Positions 12,201 to 42,530 of a DNA stretch of 64,000 nucleotides are shown here, piece by piece (position 1 is the stretch's first letter; each line of letters begins with the position of its first letter). The DNA is from Pyrocephalus nanus. Lineage: Eukaryota > Chordata > Aves > Passeriformes > Tyrannidae. The position numbers and the translations under genes are program-made. Where the stretch lies: positions 23,576,001 through 23,640,000 of the forward strand of contig CM076270.1 of assembly GCA_038380795.1 (NCBI GenBank). Reading direction: 5' to 3'. The notes beneath the pieces are model-generated. The model was given only the letters and a program-made list of their open reading frames with translations, searched no databases and was not told the origin of the DNA.

Positions 12201-14262
12201 AGAACATCCCTCATGAATGTCAGTTTGGCATCTGCCAGGTGTCCTGTTGAAACATAAAAAAATTGTTTTAAAACTATATAAGTGCACTCTAGTCTTGCAG
12301 AAAATCTTCCTTGGCTTAAAAACATGTTGATTACATATGAAATGGATTTATTTCTATTCACACTCCGTTACTCTACAGCACTTGCAAAGCTGGTTGGATG
12401 CACCGTGTGCTCTTCCATGCCAGCAATCCTTCACTGTGAGATTGATACACTTAACTTGCACTCTGCCACATCAGGCAAGCAAGAAATTATTTTACCTTTA
12501 GAACATCAAACCAGTGTGAATTTTAATTATATTCAGTGTCACTGAAGCTAGGAATGGTTATAATTTTGAGTATGAAGAGTTCTACAAATAAAGATTCTCA
12601 AGCTCCTCAGTGTAAAGAAAGTTGGGGCTTGATTACAGATGGTGCCATTCGTGTTATCCAAAACTGCCTTTCCTCAAATGAATTTCAAAATTTGCCTTTG
12701 TATTTACATATAACAATATTGTTATCATCTGAGAGCTGATTTACAGAGAGAGACATAATATTTCTGTTACAAGCAGAACTACATATTTGGATGGAATTAG
12801 ATTTGGAATGGTGAAAGGGGATTAACAAATGCAACTTCTGTCTCTGCTGTTCCTTTCCTTTTAAAATATCCCATTTTTTATGCTGTACCTTATTTACTGT
12901 GTATTTTTGCAGTCATTATTCCTGTGCCTTTGCCATCGTACAGAACCCCGCTGTGGCACAAACAACAGGTTAATGTTTTAAAAACTCAACCTGGCAGTGT
13001 TTCTGCTGAGCACAGACATTGGAGTAGCAGTTTTTAAGTGGTAGTTTTTGAAGCTTAGCCCCACAGTCCACAGGACTGGAGTGGTCTAGAGCAGAACAGT
13101 GAGGATAAGAACTGCTTGGTATGACTTTATTTTCTGATAGTGGGTTAAGGAATAGAGAATCAACTGATTTTTTTTTTTCCTACTGTGCAAGTGGGACCCA
13201 GTTGACATTTCAGATCTTGCCTCAGCCAACAATGTAAGTGTGATTGGAGTAATTTAGCTTTGCAAAATGATGAGCAGAGTTCGGCCCAACCACCCAAAAC
13301 AATGTGGACATCCTGAGATTTCTGCAGGGTGATCAGAGACCTGATAACCTACAGTGAGCTGATCAGAAACCACAGTGGGAGGGGAGTGATGGGGTGGTAT
13401 GGAAATGGTTTGGGATCTACCTCCATGGAAATATCCCAGACTACATAAAATGTAAGTGCTGCATATGTTTCTAAAGCTGCCAGGCAAATGATTTGTTGGG
13501 CACAGTCAGGTGCTCTGAATGGAGCTGGTTTGTTTGGCAGTGCCATAGAATTTTTTTGTAGATCAAATACTGCCAAGTCTTGAGAAAGGAGGGAAAAAAG
13601 GTGAACTTCAGTTCTTACACCTTCCATTAATTTGTTTCTTCTGACTTCAGATAGAGTATTGTATCTTTAAATTTTAATTTTTACAGGAAGTCAAGAGTAT
13701 TTAACAAACTTTAAGTAGGGTTAAAGAGACAGGGCACTGTATTGGAAAAGTCAACTTTGTATTTTGTGGGGGGGATAAAGATTAGTAATCAAATATGAAT
13801 TTCTATCATCTTTTAAACTAATGATGTATATTGTTTGGCTTTGTTCTTATGTACACTTAGAAGCTCCACTTTTAAAGGCGTATGTAGTTGTATATGTAGA
13901 TACTTTGCTTTTTAACGCTATCAAGCCACTTTGAAATTCCCCTCAAAATTTTTAGCTCTCTAGTGCTTCACAAGTCACCTGTTTTTCTGCTGATTTCTTT
14001 TGTCTCCTCACAAACTCAAGCTGATAAATTGACCAGTGAATTCAGAGCGTCCTGGGCCGACATTTCGAAGTAGGTGTATTTAAATCGACCGGTTTCCATG
14101 AAGGATTGCTACTGTGTAACCAGAGACAGCGGACTTGGAGAGGAATCCAAGACAGACTCACAGGATCGATTCGGTTGGAGGTGAGAACTCTGGGATGATC
14201 AAGTCCAACCAGACCACGGCAGCGAGTGTCACGTCCAGGCTTTTCCTTGAACACCTTCACGG
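9241..14262. other. RASA2-RNF7 intergenic region
   Basis: Five kb of AT-rich sequence without a supported gene. It holds a (GGTTT)-like run near 11632-11653, partly complementary to the A/C-rich stretch just before it, and T runs at 9747-9756 and 11666-11675. All ORFs are short, without recognisable domains. The last 230 bases become richer in CpG toward the RNF7 island. Confidence 0.6.
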
Positions 14263-14496
14263 TCGGTGTCCCCTCTCCGTGTCCCCTCTCGGTGTCCCCT
14301 CTCGGTGTCCCCTCTCGGTGTCCCCTCTCGGTGTCCCCTCTCGGTGTCCCCTCTCGGTGTCCCCTCTCGGTGTCCCCTCTCGGTGTCCCCTCTCGGTGTC
14401 CCCTCTCGGTGTCCCCTCTCGGTGTCCCCTCTCCGTGTCCCCTCTCGGTGTCCCCTCTCCGTGTCCCCTCTCCGTGTCCCCTCTCGGTGTCCCCTC
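14263..14496 (+). repeat. 13-bp minisatellite, 18 copies, upstream of RNF7
   Basis: The unit TCGGTGTCCCCTC is repeated exactly 18 times (234 bp) without length change. Units 2, 14, 16 and 17 carry C instead of the first G (TCCGTGTCCCCTC). Fourteen units contain one CpG at the same place, and the variant units keep a CpG one base later. The minus strand has GGGG every 13 bases. The array ends 104 bp before the RNF7 start codon, so it sits in the promoter or 5' UTR. All frames are open across it, which gives long but meaningless ORFs. Confidence 0.97.
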
Positions 14497-14600
14497 ACGC
14501 CTCCCGGGCCGCCATTCCCGCTCCCGGCCCTGCCGTTCCCGCTCCCGCCGGGGGGTGGCGCTGCCGCCCCGCGCGGCCGCCGCGTCCCCGCCCCTCTGCC

Positions 14601-14778
14601 ATGGCCGATGTGGAGGACGGGGACGAGCCCGGCGCCCCCCACTCGCTGCCGGGCTCCGCGGGCTCCAAGGCGGGCGGCCCCGACAAGATGTTCTCGCTGA
14701 AGAAGTGGAACGCGGTGGCCATGTGGAGCTGGGACGTGGAGTGCGACACCTGCGCCATTTGCCGGGTGCAGGTCATGG
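14601..14778 (+). CDS. RNF7: RNF7 exon 1
   Basis: ATG at 14601 to donor gtgagc at 14779. It encodes residues 1-59 and one base of D60: the variable acidic/Gly-rich N terminus, the cullin-binding strand and the first zinc pair CAIC. Confidence 0.97.
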
Positions 14779-17700
14779 GTGAGCGGCGGGCGGGCCGCCA
14801 TGGCCGCGGGGCGGGGGTGTGCTGGGCCGTGCTGGGCCGTGTCCGGGCTGTCCTTAGGCCGAGCTGGGCCGTGCCCGGGCTGTTCTTAGGCCGGACTGGG
14901 CCGTGCTCAGGCCGTGCTGGGCCGTGCCCGGGCTGTCCTCAGGCCGTGCTGGGCCGTGCCCGCTCCCCGGCCCGGCGGGCGCAGCGCTGGGACGCGGTTT
15001 CCGGAGGGAGGGGGGGCTGATCCTCCCGCCTCCGCTTCCTCCCCCGCGCCTTCCCCACAGCAGCAGCAGGAGGAGGAGGAGGAGGAGGAGGAGGGCCCCG
15101 CGGGGGCCGGGCCGCTGCTCTCCGGGGGCCAGACCGGCCCCGCGGCCCCTCCGGCGCTGTGGGAGCAGCAGCGACAGCCCCGGGCCCGGCCGGGCCGCCC
15201 GTCCCTCGGCAGGGCTGGGCAGGGCCCGTCCCGGGCAGGGCCGGCCTCGCTGAGGGCTGTGCTGAGGGTCCGCCGGCAAACACCGAGTTACAGCCGAGCT
15301 GAGCTGAGCGCTGCGTGTGCTCATGGTGTTTGCTTGGCTTTGGTTTGGCTTTCTTAAATTTTTTCTTTTTTTTTTTTAAGAAGCGGTTGCGGATGTAGGC
15401 ATAAATTTCAGATCTTTTAATCCGGAGTGTTTTGACGCTACTCCGCAAGCCTCCTGATTTCTGGTGGTGTTTAACACACGTGAATGTACTGAGAGATCCA
15501 TTGAAAAGTAAAGGGTTAATTTATCTGGTTTTGAAATCCAGAGACTCTCTTTCAAAGCGGCCTCATGTTTGACAAAACACTACTGTTTTTTTCTGACGTC
15601 TCTTGCAAATACGATATTTATACTGGTTCTTCGAAAATTGTTTAAATTTTTCCTCGGCTGTATTTGTGAATCTGATTTTTGCTATTATGCTGAGTCATCC
15701 TAAGTATAATTGTCCTCATAGTCGGGCTTGGTACAGTTTGGCAGAACAAATGACCCGAGATTCCCTCCAGAGCACCTTGCTTTTTTGGGTCCAGGAACCA
15801 TGGTACTGCAAATCCAGTCAGGATTTAGTTTAATAGAAATGAGACTAAACGTGCAATGCTGTGATTTCTCATGTATGTTTTTACTGAGAAACTTCTGTGG
15901 AACAAGAGGCAAAAGGGTGTACTAGAGGAAAAAAGATGCAGCACGGACTGAAGTGGTGGGAGATTCACCTTTGAACATAAACATGTTAGATTATTTGCTT
16001 TTATATGGTAAACAGAGACCACCCTGGAAAAATTAAATTGGCTTTATTTGCCATGTAAGCCTTAACTTAAAAAAATTATTTATCCCCATTACAGCTAGCC
16101 TGTTACGGGACACTATAAAAGAAGTCTTAGATGAACAAAATCTTTCCCAGAGCTATTGTAAAAGTTAAAAAAAAAAATTAAAAGGTTATATTTTTTCAGA
16201 ACTAGGCCAGGGGAGTACTTTTATTCCTAAACTAGCAGAAAAATTTGGGCAGAAACTAGCAGAAAAATTTTTTGAGAACAAACCGCATTGTTAGAAGGTG
16301 AAACCTGATCGTTCCTGACTCCAGTCTGGCAGTTCCACGCTGACCCTGCCAGCCCCGGCCGGGCTCCTGGAGAGCCCCTGCGTGGGCAGTAACCTGGGGC
16401 TGGGGGCACTGCCAGCCTGACCTGGCACTCACTGAGAGTTGGCTTGTTTGACCTCTGCAGGAGTCGAGGGAAGGGGGTGGTAGCTGGCTCAGTTTTCCTC
16501 AGTTTAACTCCTTGAACCGGTGTGGTGGTAAAGTGCATGAGGGAAAGAGCAAAGATGCCCTGGGGAGGGCAGGGCTGCAGCAGCACTGACTTAGCTCTCC
16601 TTACCCCTTTGGACACACCCTTGGGGTTATGGTGTAAGAAAGGAACAGCTTCCTTTGGAGTGGTGGCAGTGATTTCTGCCCTCAGCTCTGTGCTGCTTCT
16701 CTGTCTAAAAATACAAGTCAGGGCTAGATAGGACTGTGACCCCCAGCTTGCTCCCAGGGTGCTCCCAGGGACCAGGGCACAAGCTGAAGCAATCTGGCAG
16801 AATCTTCCCTGCACCTTGGCTCTTACCTGCTGTGGAAATATAAATTACAGGAACAGGCAACAGGAAACTGTTTGGCTTTTATCTCAGTGAGAAAGGGCAA
16901 TTGTTTCAGAGCTCTGTCTTCTTTGTTCTGTGTTACCTGAGGAGAGGGGGAATGTCTGGGCAGAGGAATCTAAAACACAAGTGCTGGCCCTATCTGGCAG
17001 AGCCACAGACCAGAGTGCATAAAGATGATAAATATTTTTAATTAGGTATTGCCCCGTGTTTATTTGTTAATTTATATTCTCAAATTTGCCACTATATTTT
17101 CATGTATGTGTAATTCTTGTGAATTTTACATGCAGGTACTTGTTAAAGAAAACTACTATAAAAAGTAATAGGAGGTGGGAGTTGTGGTGAGAGATGTGCA
17201 GCCTAAAAATTCAAAATTGTGAATGATTTCCTTAAAAGGAGATGCTGACATCTGAAAAACAAAGTCCTGTAATTAAGGTTTGGCTTTGTGCTTGCTCTGC
17301 TCTTAATATGCCTGAGTGCCTTGGCACAAATCTGCTGGTTGTTGTATCTACAAAATGGAGAAGGCTTTTTTTCAGCAAAAGTTATGAAAATACCAAAGCA
17401 ATGGAAAATAAACAAAACTTGTTGGACAGTTTATAGTTCTTCTGATCTCTTTCAGATATTTATTTCATTGTCGTTTTCCCAGTTTTAGAATTCAGGAGGG
17501 ACTATTTAATGTTAAAGGGCTGAACCAGAAACCAAAACTTGTGATTTTTACCTCTATAAATTTGTTTTAGGGTTTATATTTTCCTCTGACAAACCTATTC
17601 TTAAGATGGAATCCTGAGAATCAAATTGAGTCTTGTTCTTGTTTACTTTTAGATGCCTGTCTTAGATGTCAAGCTGAAAACAAACAAGAAGATTGTGTTG

Positions 17701-18732
17701 GTATGTAGTGATTTCATTCGCTTGTTTTTCAATTGAAGCTTCTCTCAGTATGGTGCATGTGAAAGTTTGGAGGGAATACTGATTTTATTAATGCTCAGAA
17801 GTAAGCTGGTGTTTCATTCTACGTTGTGTCATCTTTTTACATTACTGATACTTTATGCTTTATTTTTGAGCCCCAATAAAATCAGTTTTCGTGTCAGTTG
17901 TGCTGTAAAACAAAACAGCTTCAAATTTTACTGTCAATACCTACACAACTGGGAGGTTTAAGTTTCCCTGTGAGCATATGTGAGGAGATCCTAATGTGCA
18001 TTTCTGAAGTGGGTGGGAAAAGCTACTTTTTCTTCTGAGATGCCAGGTGGAAGTCACAATGGTAACAGCAATAAAAATCCTGTGTTCCAAAATAAATGCA
18101 CATCTGGGTTGCAAAGGGGTGTTTTTCCCACTCTTAATTCAGACATAATGGAGGCATGGCTTGTTTGTTCACTTTGCTTTTTAAGAAGTGCAATCACTTG
18201 AGTTTGCTGTAATTCTACTTAAGCAGAAACATACTTTCAGTGCCAGTGGATGCAAAAGACAATCGTAATTGTGACGTGCTCGATTTGGAAACAGTGCAAA
18301 CTTGTTTCAGAGAGTTTGCTTTAAACCTTCAAGACAACTTTTGAACCAGTGGAAGACCTTTCCGTGCCGTTGTGCTTTGTGTCTTGAAGTATATTGTCCC
18401 CAACTCAATCCACTGTTGGTTTTTGATGACAGAGAATGATTATCTTCAGGATGATCAATAATACTTCAGTTCCAGGGGATAAATTAGTGAGGACCTGTTT
18501 TGTCTCTGAAGCTTCCAGTGGCTGTAAATATTTGATAATCTCATTTGGACCTCGCTGCAGGTGTTGATGGAACAGCTGAGTGTGACTGGAACGTGTTCTC
18601 TGTTCTCTTTCAGTGGTTTGGGGAGAATGCAATCATTCCTTCCACAACTGCTGCATGTCCCTGTGGGTGAAACAGAATAACCGCTGTCCCCTGTGCCAGC
18701 AGGACTGGGTAGTCCAGAGAATAGGCAAATAA
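14601..18732 (+). CDS. RNF7: RNF7 (RBX2, SAG), RING-box protein 2, complete, three exons
   Basis: Coding parts 14601-14778, 17653-17700 and 18614-18732 join in frame to 114 residues, against 113 in human. RNF7 is the small RING-H2 subunit that binds cullins (mainly CUL5) and recruits the E2 enzyme, supporting ubiquitin and NEDD8 transfer in cytosol and nucleus. The start has a strong context (gccatgg). Residues 30-59 ([20 protein letters not shown] and beyond) form the strand that inserts into the cullin. Candidate zinc ligands are C51/C54, C62/C65, C74, C81, H83, H86, C88/C89 and C100/C103; the W-G-E-C-N-H-S-F-H core is intact. It ends DWVVQRIGK. The N-terminal 28 residues are the variable part. 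RBX1 is excluded by the N terminus and the [10 protein letters not shown] end. It looks fully functional. Confidence 0.98.
14821..14970 (+). repeat. 32-bp GC-rich tandem array in RNF7 intron 1
   Basis: Units starting CTGGGCCGTG occur at 14832, 14864, 14896, 14917 and 14949, so spacing is 32, 32, 21 and 32 bp; one unit is truncated. Full units continue with CCGGGCTGTCCTNAGGCC. The array begins about 40 bp inside the intron. Confidence 0.85.
15065..15094 (+). repeat. (AGG)n microsatellite in RNF7 intron 1
   Basis: About nine GGA/AGG triplets after a short CAG run, within the CpG island. It yields spurious poly-Glu and poly-Arg reading frames. Confidence 0.9.
17653..17700 (+). CDS. RNF7: RNF7 exon 2
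   Basis: A 48-bp exon between tacttttag and gtatgt. It encodes [15 protein letters not shown], flanked by split codons: the RBX-specific insert carrying extra zinc-binding cysteines. Confidence 0.97.
18614..18732 (+). CDS. RNF7: RNF7 exon 3
   Basis: Acceptor ctctttcag; stop TAA at 18730-18732. It encodes [20 protein letters not shown] and then [19 protein letters not shown], the main RING-H2 part including the CPLC pair and the E2-facing tryptophan. Confidence 0.98.
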
Positions 18733-19207
18733 AACCTGGAGGTTTTCTGGCTGTTGGACTCGTTGAAACAGTGTGTGTCTGATGCAAAGGAACGGAACGT
18801 GTCAATCACCGCGTCACTCTTTAGTTTGTCTGCTGCGAGGGGTTTGTGCTCTTGGCTATAGGAGGAGGCAGTGGTCAGCCCTACTGCAACTGTCCCACCA
18901 CTGAAAGGACAGACACTGTGTTAAAATGGATCTGCTACAGTTCAAGTGTTGCCTTTATCACAGCACAGAAGTGTGGCGGTGCAGATTATACCTAATTTGA
19001 TGTTTTTTCGTAGATAAATTAATTCATTGAAAGGGTGACCTTACCTGTAAGTCTGATACACTGCATAGTTTACTGTCAAGAAAATGTTTTCTAAGTAGTA
19101 TTGTACACAAAAACACAGTCGGTGTGTTTTTTAGGAACTATTTTGGGTTTTAATCTGAAATGAAGACTGTTTAAAACATTTACAACGTGCTTTTTCCATC
19201 ACACTTC

Positions 19208-19213
19208 ATTAAA
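19208..19213 (+). terminator. RNF7: Candidate poly(A) signal of RNF7
   Basis: ATTAAA followed by a T/GT-rich stretch (tttcttttgttgtgtctc), implying a 3' UTR of about 0.5 kb. AATAAA at 19794 and 19806 are later alternatives. Confidence 0.4.
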
Positions 19214-21692
19214 CATTTCTAATTCAGGTTTTCTTTTGTTGTGTCTCTAAGGCTGCTGCTGTTCTAATCTGTACATAATTTCTACACCCTAATATTAAAA
19301 TTTAACCACATCAGTAATTTTTTATTTGTGTTTCTGTTAATGGTCATGGAGACTTGCATTTTTAATCCAGAGAGATTTGGTACAAAGGCATGGATTTGAT
19401 ATCAGTTAACTAGAGGTGTAGACAATCTTGCTGGTTAGCTCACTAATATAGGAAGCAAACAAAGTGGATCATTTAAATATCCCAAGGAAAACAAGCACTA
19501 ACTAAATTTATGGGGAAAAATGCTTAGTTGTGGTTTCATGAAAATTCAGTTGCTAGAAATTTCTTTATTATCTTTTTACTGATTACAGCGTTTTGGAAGC
19601 ATTGTTGCATTTTTATGGAAATCCTCAGTATATCTTCTTTTTTATCTGAATTGTGATCTTTCTCTTACAAATATTTAAGTGCTTGCCTCTGACTTCGTCT
19701 TTTCCCTAAATATCTAAAGGAATTACTATTAATCTGAACATATGCTGTGGAGTGTTTTTAATAAGTGTAATGGAGAGGTAGAATTACTGGATTAATAAAA
19801 TGGTTAATAAACATGGGTGACATTGAAGCAATATTATATGCATTGTTTACTTCAGAATGATCACCTTAAATGTTTCATGTGTTTCTCAGCAGATGTGCTT
19901 CTATCTGGTTCTGTTTAAGTACATTTAAAGAGCTTTATCTTCACGGTATAAAGTAGTTCCAGTGGCAATCTTTGTGTCATCAAACATTTATGCAGAGTTT
20001 ACGGTGGTTTTCTTTATTACTTATTGTAATCTTGAGTTTAAGATGTTTTAAATTTTTTAAGTACAGCTTTTGTCTCGTTACACACTGAGATCAAAAGAAT
20101 CCTCTGTGTCACCGTTCTGCTGTGTCCCATCCTGTGCCATCATCCCAAAGGGTTGGGTCCAAGGGGTATTGACACCAATGAGGTATTAGGGAAGTTGCTG
20201 TTGAAATCAAAGCAGCTGATCTGATGTGTATCTGAAGTATCTTGCTGAGCAGCAGTTGAGGTTTGTCTAGAACATAAGGTAATGAATTTTAAGTCCTGCA
20301 TATTTTGTCTGTGATTTAGGATGAGCTTAGGTCCCACCCTTTCTACAAGCTTTGCACCAGAGAAATGTTCTTTTCCAAATCATATCCTGATATTCCATTA
20401 GCATAGGTCTGAGTAAGTCCCCATTTTCAGTTCTGTCATTGTCCACATGCCTGTGCCTGCAAAATAAATCAGTTTTGCTTCTCACCCAAACGTACTGTTT
20501 TATGAGTAGGTAATGCTATCTTAAACAGCTTTTATCAATTAATAGATTAATGCTGAGCTCCTCTTTTTCCAGTGATTTAATAAATTTAATAAATAGTGAT
20601 TTGGATAAGTCAGCAAGCACATCTAACGAGAACTTTGTCTCTGAAGTGCCTGGAGTAATGAATATGAGTTGAATGATCATATTGTTTGATTTTGCTTTTC
20701 ATGAAATTGTGTTCTTGTAGCGAAAGTTCACGTTCCATAGAAGGTAGGAAAGAGTCTGCTTATCAGAGTAGAATGGTTTTTGAAGCTGTAAATGTTTGCC
20801 TTACCCAGGTTCCATAAACATTGGGTATTCTCTTGATTTGCCTAGACATGAATATGTCAATAGCTGGTGTAAGCTCAGCCTCAGGACCCCACCCCCCAGC
20901 CATTTGTACTGCTGCTCTTAGACCTTCTGACCCTGCTCAATTTTAGGACCTGAAATGAAAGCTTTGTTACCTCCTTTCTTTCTTTTCTCTGCCCAGGATC
21001 TTACAGGAATGTGTTGCTGCAGGAAAGCCAGCAGAGAATCCCCCATTGCTTGCCGTGGCTATTTTGGGCGTTGCCCACACGGCACCGTTCAGCCCTTTAT
21101 GTAAGCAGCCCCTGGCCCTGCCTGCTCTCACCTGGCACAACTGGGCAGGCTCTCAGCTGCTGTGCCCCAGAGCACCCCTGTTAACGTGCACACACAGCAG
21201 CCTGCAATGGAGGGCCCTCCCAACCTGCAAAACACCTGCAGGCACTTTGGTTAGCTGGGAGGTTTATGTCAAGACAGGATTCATGCTTGTGAAAATAAAA
21301 TCCTGCGTGGTAGCAGAGTGGCCAAAAGCAGCCAAGAAGGGCTTAGCACTTACTGTCGGGAGTCTGAAAGGTGCCTGTTGTTAGTCTTGGTTTCAATTTT
21401 TGTGATTCAGCTCCTCAGCTTTCTCTAAGAGCAGGGAAGAAACTTGACCTTGGCCTCTAGAGTACAGCTTGACCCCAGTGCTACTGGAGGAATCAGGAAA
21501 CTTCTTTTCTTGTTCCCATAATGCCTTCCTTACGATTAAAGAAAGTTTTAACAGCCAGATCACCTGACCCCACAGCAGAAGGGGGCTTAGCCTAGTAAGT
21601 GCCACACATAATGTTTATTCTTTTGAGGGGGAAAAAAAAAGCCTCCTGGTAGGCAGCCAGCAAGTGAAGTCAAGTGGAATTTGCCTTCACTT

Positions 21693-21702
21693 GATTATAA
21701 TC
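21693..21702. promoter_or_regulatory. GATTATAATC palindrome, candidate CRX/OTX-type site
   Basis: Two TAATC half-sites face each other, about 1 kb upstream of the GRK7 start. TAATC(C) is the known core of photoreceptor homeodomain factors CRX and OTX2. Another TAATC lies near 21940. A site this short also arises by chance, so this is only a candidate. Confidence 0.2.
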
Positions 21703-22424
21703 AGCTTTGTCCCTTTGTTGATGTCACCTCAGCTATATGCAGTTACCATCTTCTCGTCCCGACACTTTTCTGTCACAAAGCTCAACAGAGAAAATAAACT
21801 GAGGCCAAAATATGGGAGTGTTTTGGCAAGATTTGGCTGGTGGTGTGAAGTGGTTTTGCTTTTTCTGTGGGTAGGAGATGAAGTCAGAAGTGGACGTTGT
21901 TTCGTATGTAGGGATCGCTATTTTTAGTTCTTAGCCTGCACCTAATCTGCTCAGACAGAGCAATGCCAGGCATCCGGGCTGGCATGAGCTGTCGGTGGGA
22001 GAGTATGTCGGTGGCATTGAGTATAACCTGAGTTTTGGAAGTGTGGAGGCTCAAATTGTGTGGTGATTTAAAGCTCAACACCTCACGTTCATCTGTGTCA
22101 GCTTCTGCTTCAGGCATGGCAGATCTGTGCTAAAAGCTTTTCATAAAATCAGATCCCAGCATGTGGAACTGTGGCTGTGGTGGAGTTCTGTGTCGAGTGA
22201 GGGAGATCCAGGGCTGTCCTGACTGTGGCCAAAGCGTTCCTGGCTTGGAGAGAGCAGGTACTGCAGGAGGAATCTCAGCATGTTCCCAGCAGCCAGAACA
22301 GTGCGAGCGGGGGCAATCTCAGTGCATGTAAGCGTTGTCAGGGCCCATTCTGAAAAACACCAGCTGACCCACGTGCACTTGGTGCTGCCGGTGGGAAGGT
22401 TTGCCCAGGATGTCATCCCTCAGC

Positions 22425-22430
22425 TATACA
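22425..22430 (+). promoter_or_regulatory. GRK7: Weak TATA-like element before GRK7
   Basis: A tatacata sequence about 250 bp upstream of the start codon in a region without CpG island. Alternatively, the tract tgtttttcag ending near 22566 could be an acceptor for a 5' UTR exon, which would put the true promoter further upstream. Confidence 0.15.
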
Positions 22431-22678
22431 TAGCAAACTCAAAGCTCCTTACAGAGAAACCTCTTACCAGTCACTTTCCACAAATGGTGCATATATCTAA
22501 AGGTACTTAGTGAAAATCCTTGAGAGGTATTTAATGCAAAAGCAGTTGGTCTCTGGTGTTTTTCAGCAGCCCTCACCGCACCAGGGCAGGGAGCAGTGCA
22601 GGGCAGCTCCGGCACAGCGCTTGGGCCAGTTCCTCCTTTGGTGTGAAACCGGGCTCTGCCACCCCAGAGCTCGCCAAG

Positions 22679-41236
<18,558 letters not shown>

Positions 41237-41884
41237 ATATCGTCCCCAAAAAGAGTAGAACCCACCTGCGAACTGCCCGTGCTCTGACGCCGTTCAGAAC
41301 CTCAGTGCAGCTGTTTGGGCAGAGCCAAGCAAGGTGATGGGACATTGGCAGGCTGTGTAGGACGATGAGCTCTGTAGACTGGGTTATTCCCCTCTGTTCT
41401 GACAAAGGAGATGGTGTTTTTGTGCTACGGGAGATGTATCCAATGAAGAACCGTTATTTCTCCAAGAAACTTAGAGTAGAAATTCCGAAATACAAAAAGC
41501 AATGAGAGAGTGAGGAGGCAGCAGCTTTTCAGAATGACTGGTTACCGTTTTGAATGCAGTGATTTGTTGGTTTGCTTTCTCTTTGCTTGTTATTTCTACC
41601 AACATTCCCTCGATCTACAGTTTTCAGGAAGGATTTTCTAATTTTCGAGTAATATCCTCAGTTAGACAGTGGAGCTCATGTACCATGTCAAACTTGGAAT
41701 CCTCTTGGTTAGCCAGTCTGTCTGTTGTTTTCCTAAGTCCTGTTAGTTTTTGGATGATTTGATTGTAATATGTTCAGATTGTCATAAAATATAAAGAAAG
41801 CTCTATCATTAGGAAATAAGAACTATTTTCAAAGTTGATTTTAATGAAGTGAAGATAAGATTGCACCAAATCTAATGGAATAAA
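41237..41884 (+). other. GRK7: GRK7 3' untranslated region (inferred)
   Basis: Non-coding sequence between the GRK7 stop and AATAAA at 41879-41884. Confidence 0.5.
41879..41884 (+). terminator. GRK7: Candidate poly(A) signal of GRK7
   Basis: AATAAA about 640 bp after the stop codon, followed by T-rich sequence; the GT-rich element is only moderate. Confidence 0.45.
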
Positions 41885-42344
41885 GCATTTATTTATTATT
41901 ATTAAGTGTATTCTTTTAAGTGATAATACCAAACATATTTGTAAGTACACATCCTCTTTGACAACTTTAAACTTTTATCAGGTTTCCTGATAATTCTTCT
42001 GTATATTAGTGATAAATTAAGCTACAGATAGACCAAAGCAATATGTTATTGGCTTTTTACAAGACATTTATTTCAGTGCAATATAGGTTTTAATTCAGTA
42101 AATGCATTATTATACTGTTAAGTGCTGTAATGGTGGAAAGGTTATGTCTGCAAGTTGAAACTATCTTCAGATGTTTATTGATTCTCATGCAGATTTTGAC
42201 ATGTTTTTATTTTTCAATTCAATGACAACGTAAATTGAATTAGTTGGAAGGATTTCTGTGAATGTCCTGGCGAAGTGTGTCACTCACGAGAGGCCTCCTG
42301 CTGATCTTCTGTGGTAAGAAAGTAGGCAGCACAGCTTTTAAACT

Positions 42345-42530
42345 GATCCTGCATGCTGCTTGTGTCGTCCAGCCAGCCACAACTGCCATTGACTGCAGTG
42401 GAAGTTGAAGCTGCTCCGTTCCTTGGACTCCTGGAGGTTGCTGATGCCCTGTTCTGTATTTTCCACATGGAAACCCCTCCTGACCTCAAAGACTCCCGTT
42501 ACAGAGGCTTTGGGATTGAACCTCACATCT
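42345..42530. repeat. Possible fossil of an ancient amniote repeat
   Basis: Contains CCATTGACTGCAGTGGAAGT and, on the other strand, a GGATCAGT part and CAATCCCAAAGCC. These resemble the CCATTGACTTCAATGG plus GGATCAGGCC type of old dispersed repeat that I recall from reptile and bird genomes. The family name is not certain. Confidence 0.3.

Larger units (their letters stand above)
14255..15300. promoter_or_regulatory. RNF7: CpG island and promoter region of RNF7
   Basis: A GC-rich, CpG-dense block from the minisatellite through RNF7 exon 1 into intron 1. GC-box-like sequences lie near 14586 (ccccgcccc) and 14808 (ggggcggggg). No TATA box is evident close to the start, as usual for a broadly expressed gene. 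The exact transcription start cannot be read from the sequence. Confidence 0.75.
14779..17652 (+). other. RNF7: RNF7 intron 1
   Basis: 2.9 kb. The first 500 bp belong to the CpG island with the two repeats listed. The rest is ordinary, with a T run near 15368-15379. No gene is supported in it. Intron 2 (17701-18613, 0.9 kb) is also empty. Confidence 0.8.
19214..22440. other. RNF7-GRK7 intergenic region
   Basis: About 3.2 kb with possible distal RNF7 3' UTR in its first 600 bp. A moderately GC-rich stretch at 21000-21400 has an open frame of 112 codons without any recognised domain. No CpG island precedes GRK7. The palindrome GATTATAATC at 21693 is listed separately. Confidence 0.55.

Noticed and set aside
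14135..15020. Long overlapping ORFs on both strands (up to 264 codons) upstream of and over RNF7 exon 1
   Set aside because: They come from the 13-bp minisatellite, which is free of stops in every frame, and from GC-rich island sequence. They lack domains and overlap the real RNF7 exon.
21046..21384. 112-codon open frame in a GC-rich patch before GRK7
   Set aside because: No recognised domain, no splice signals tying it to GRK7, and composition explains its length.
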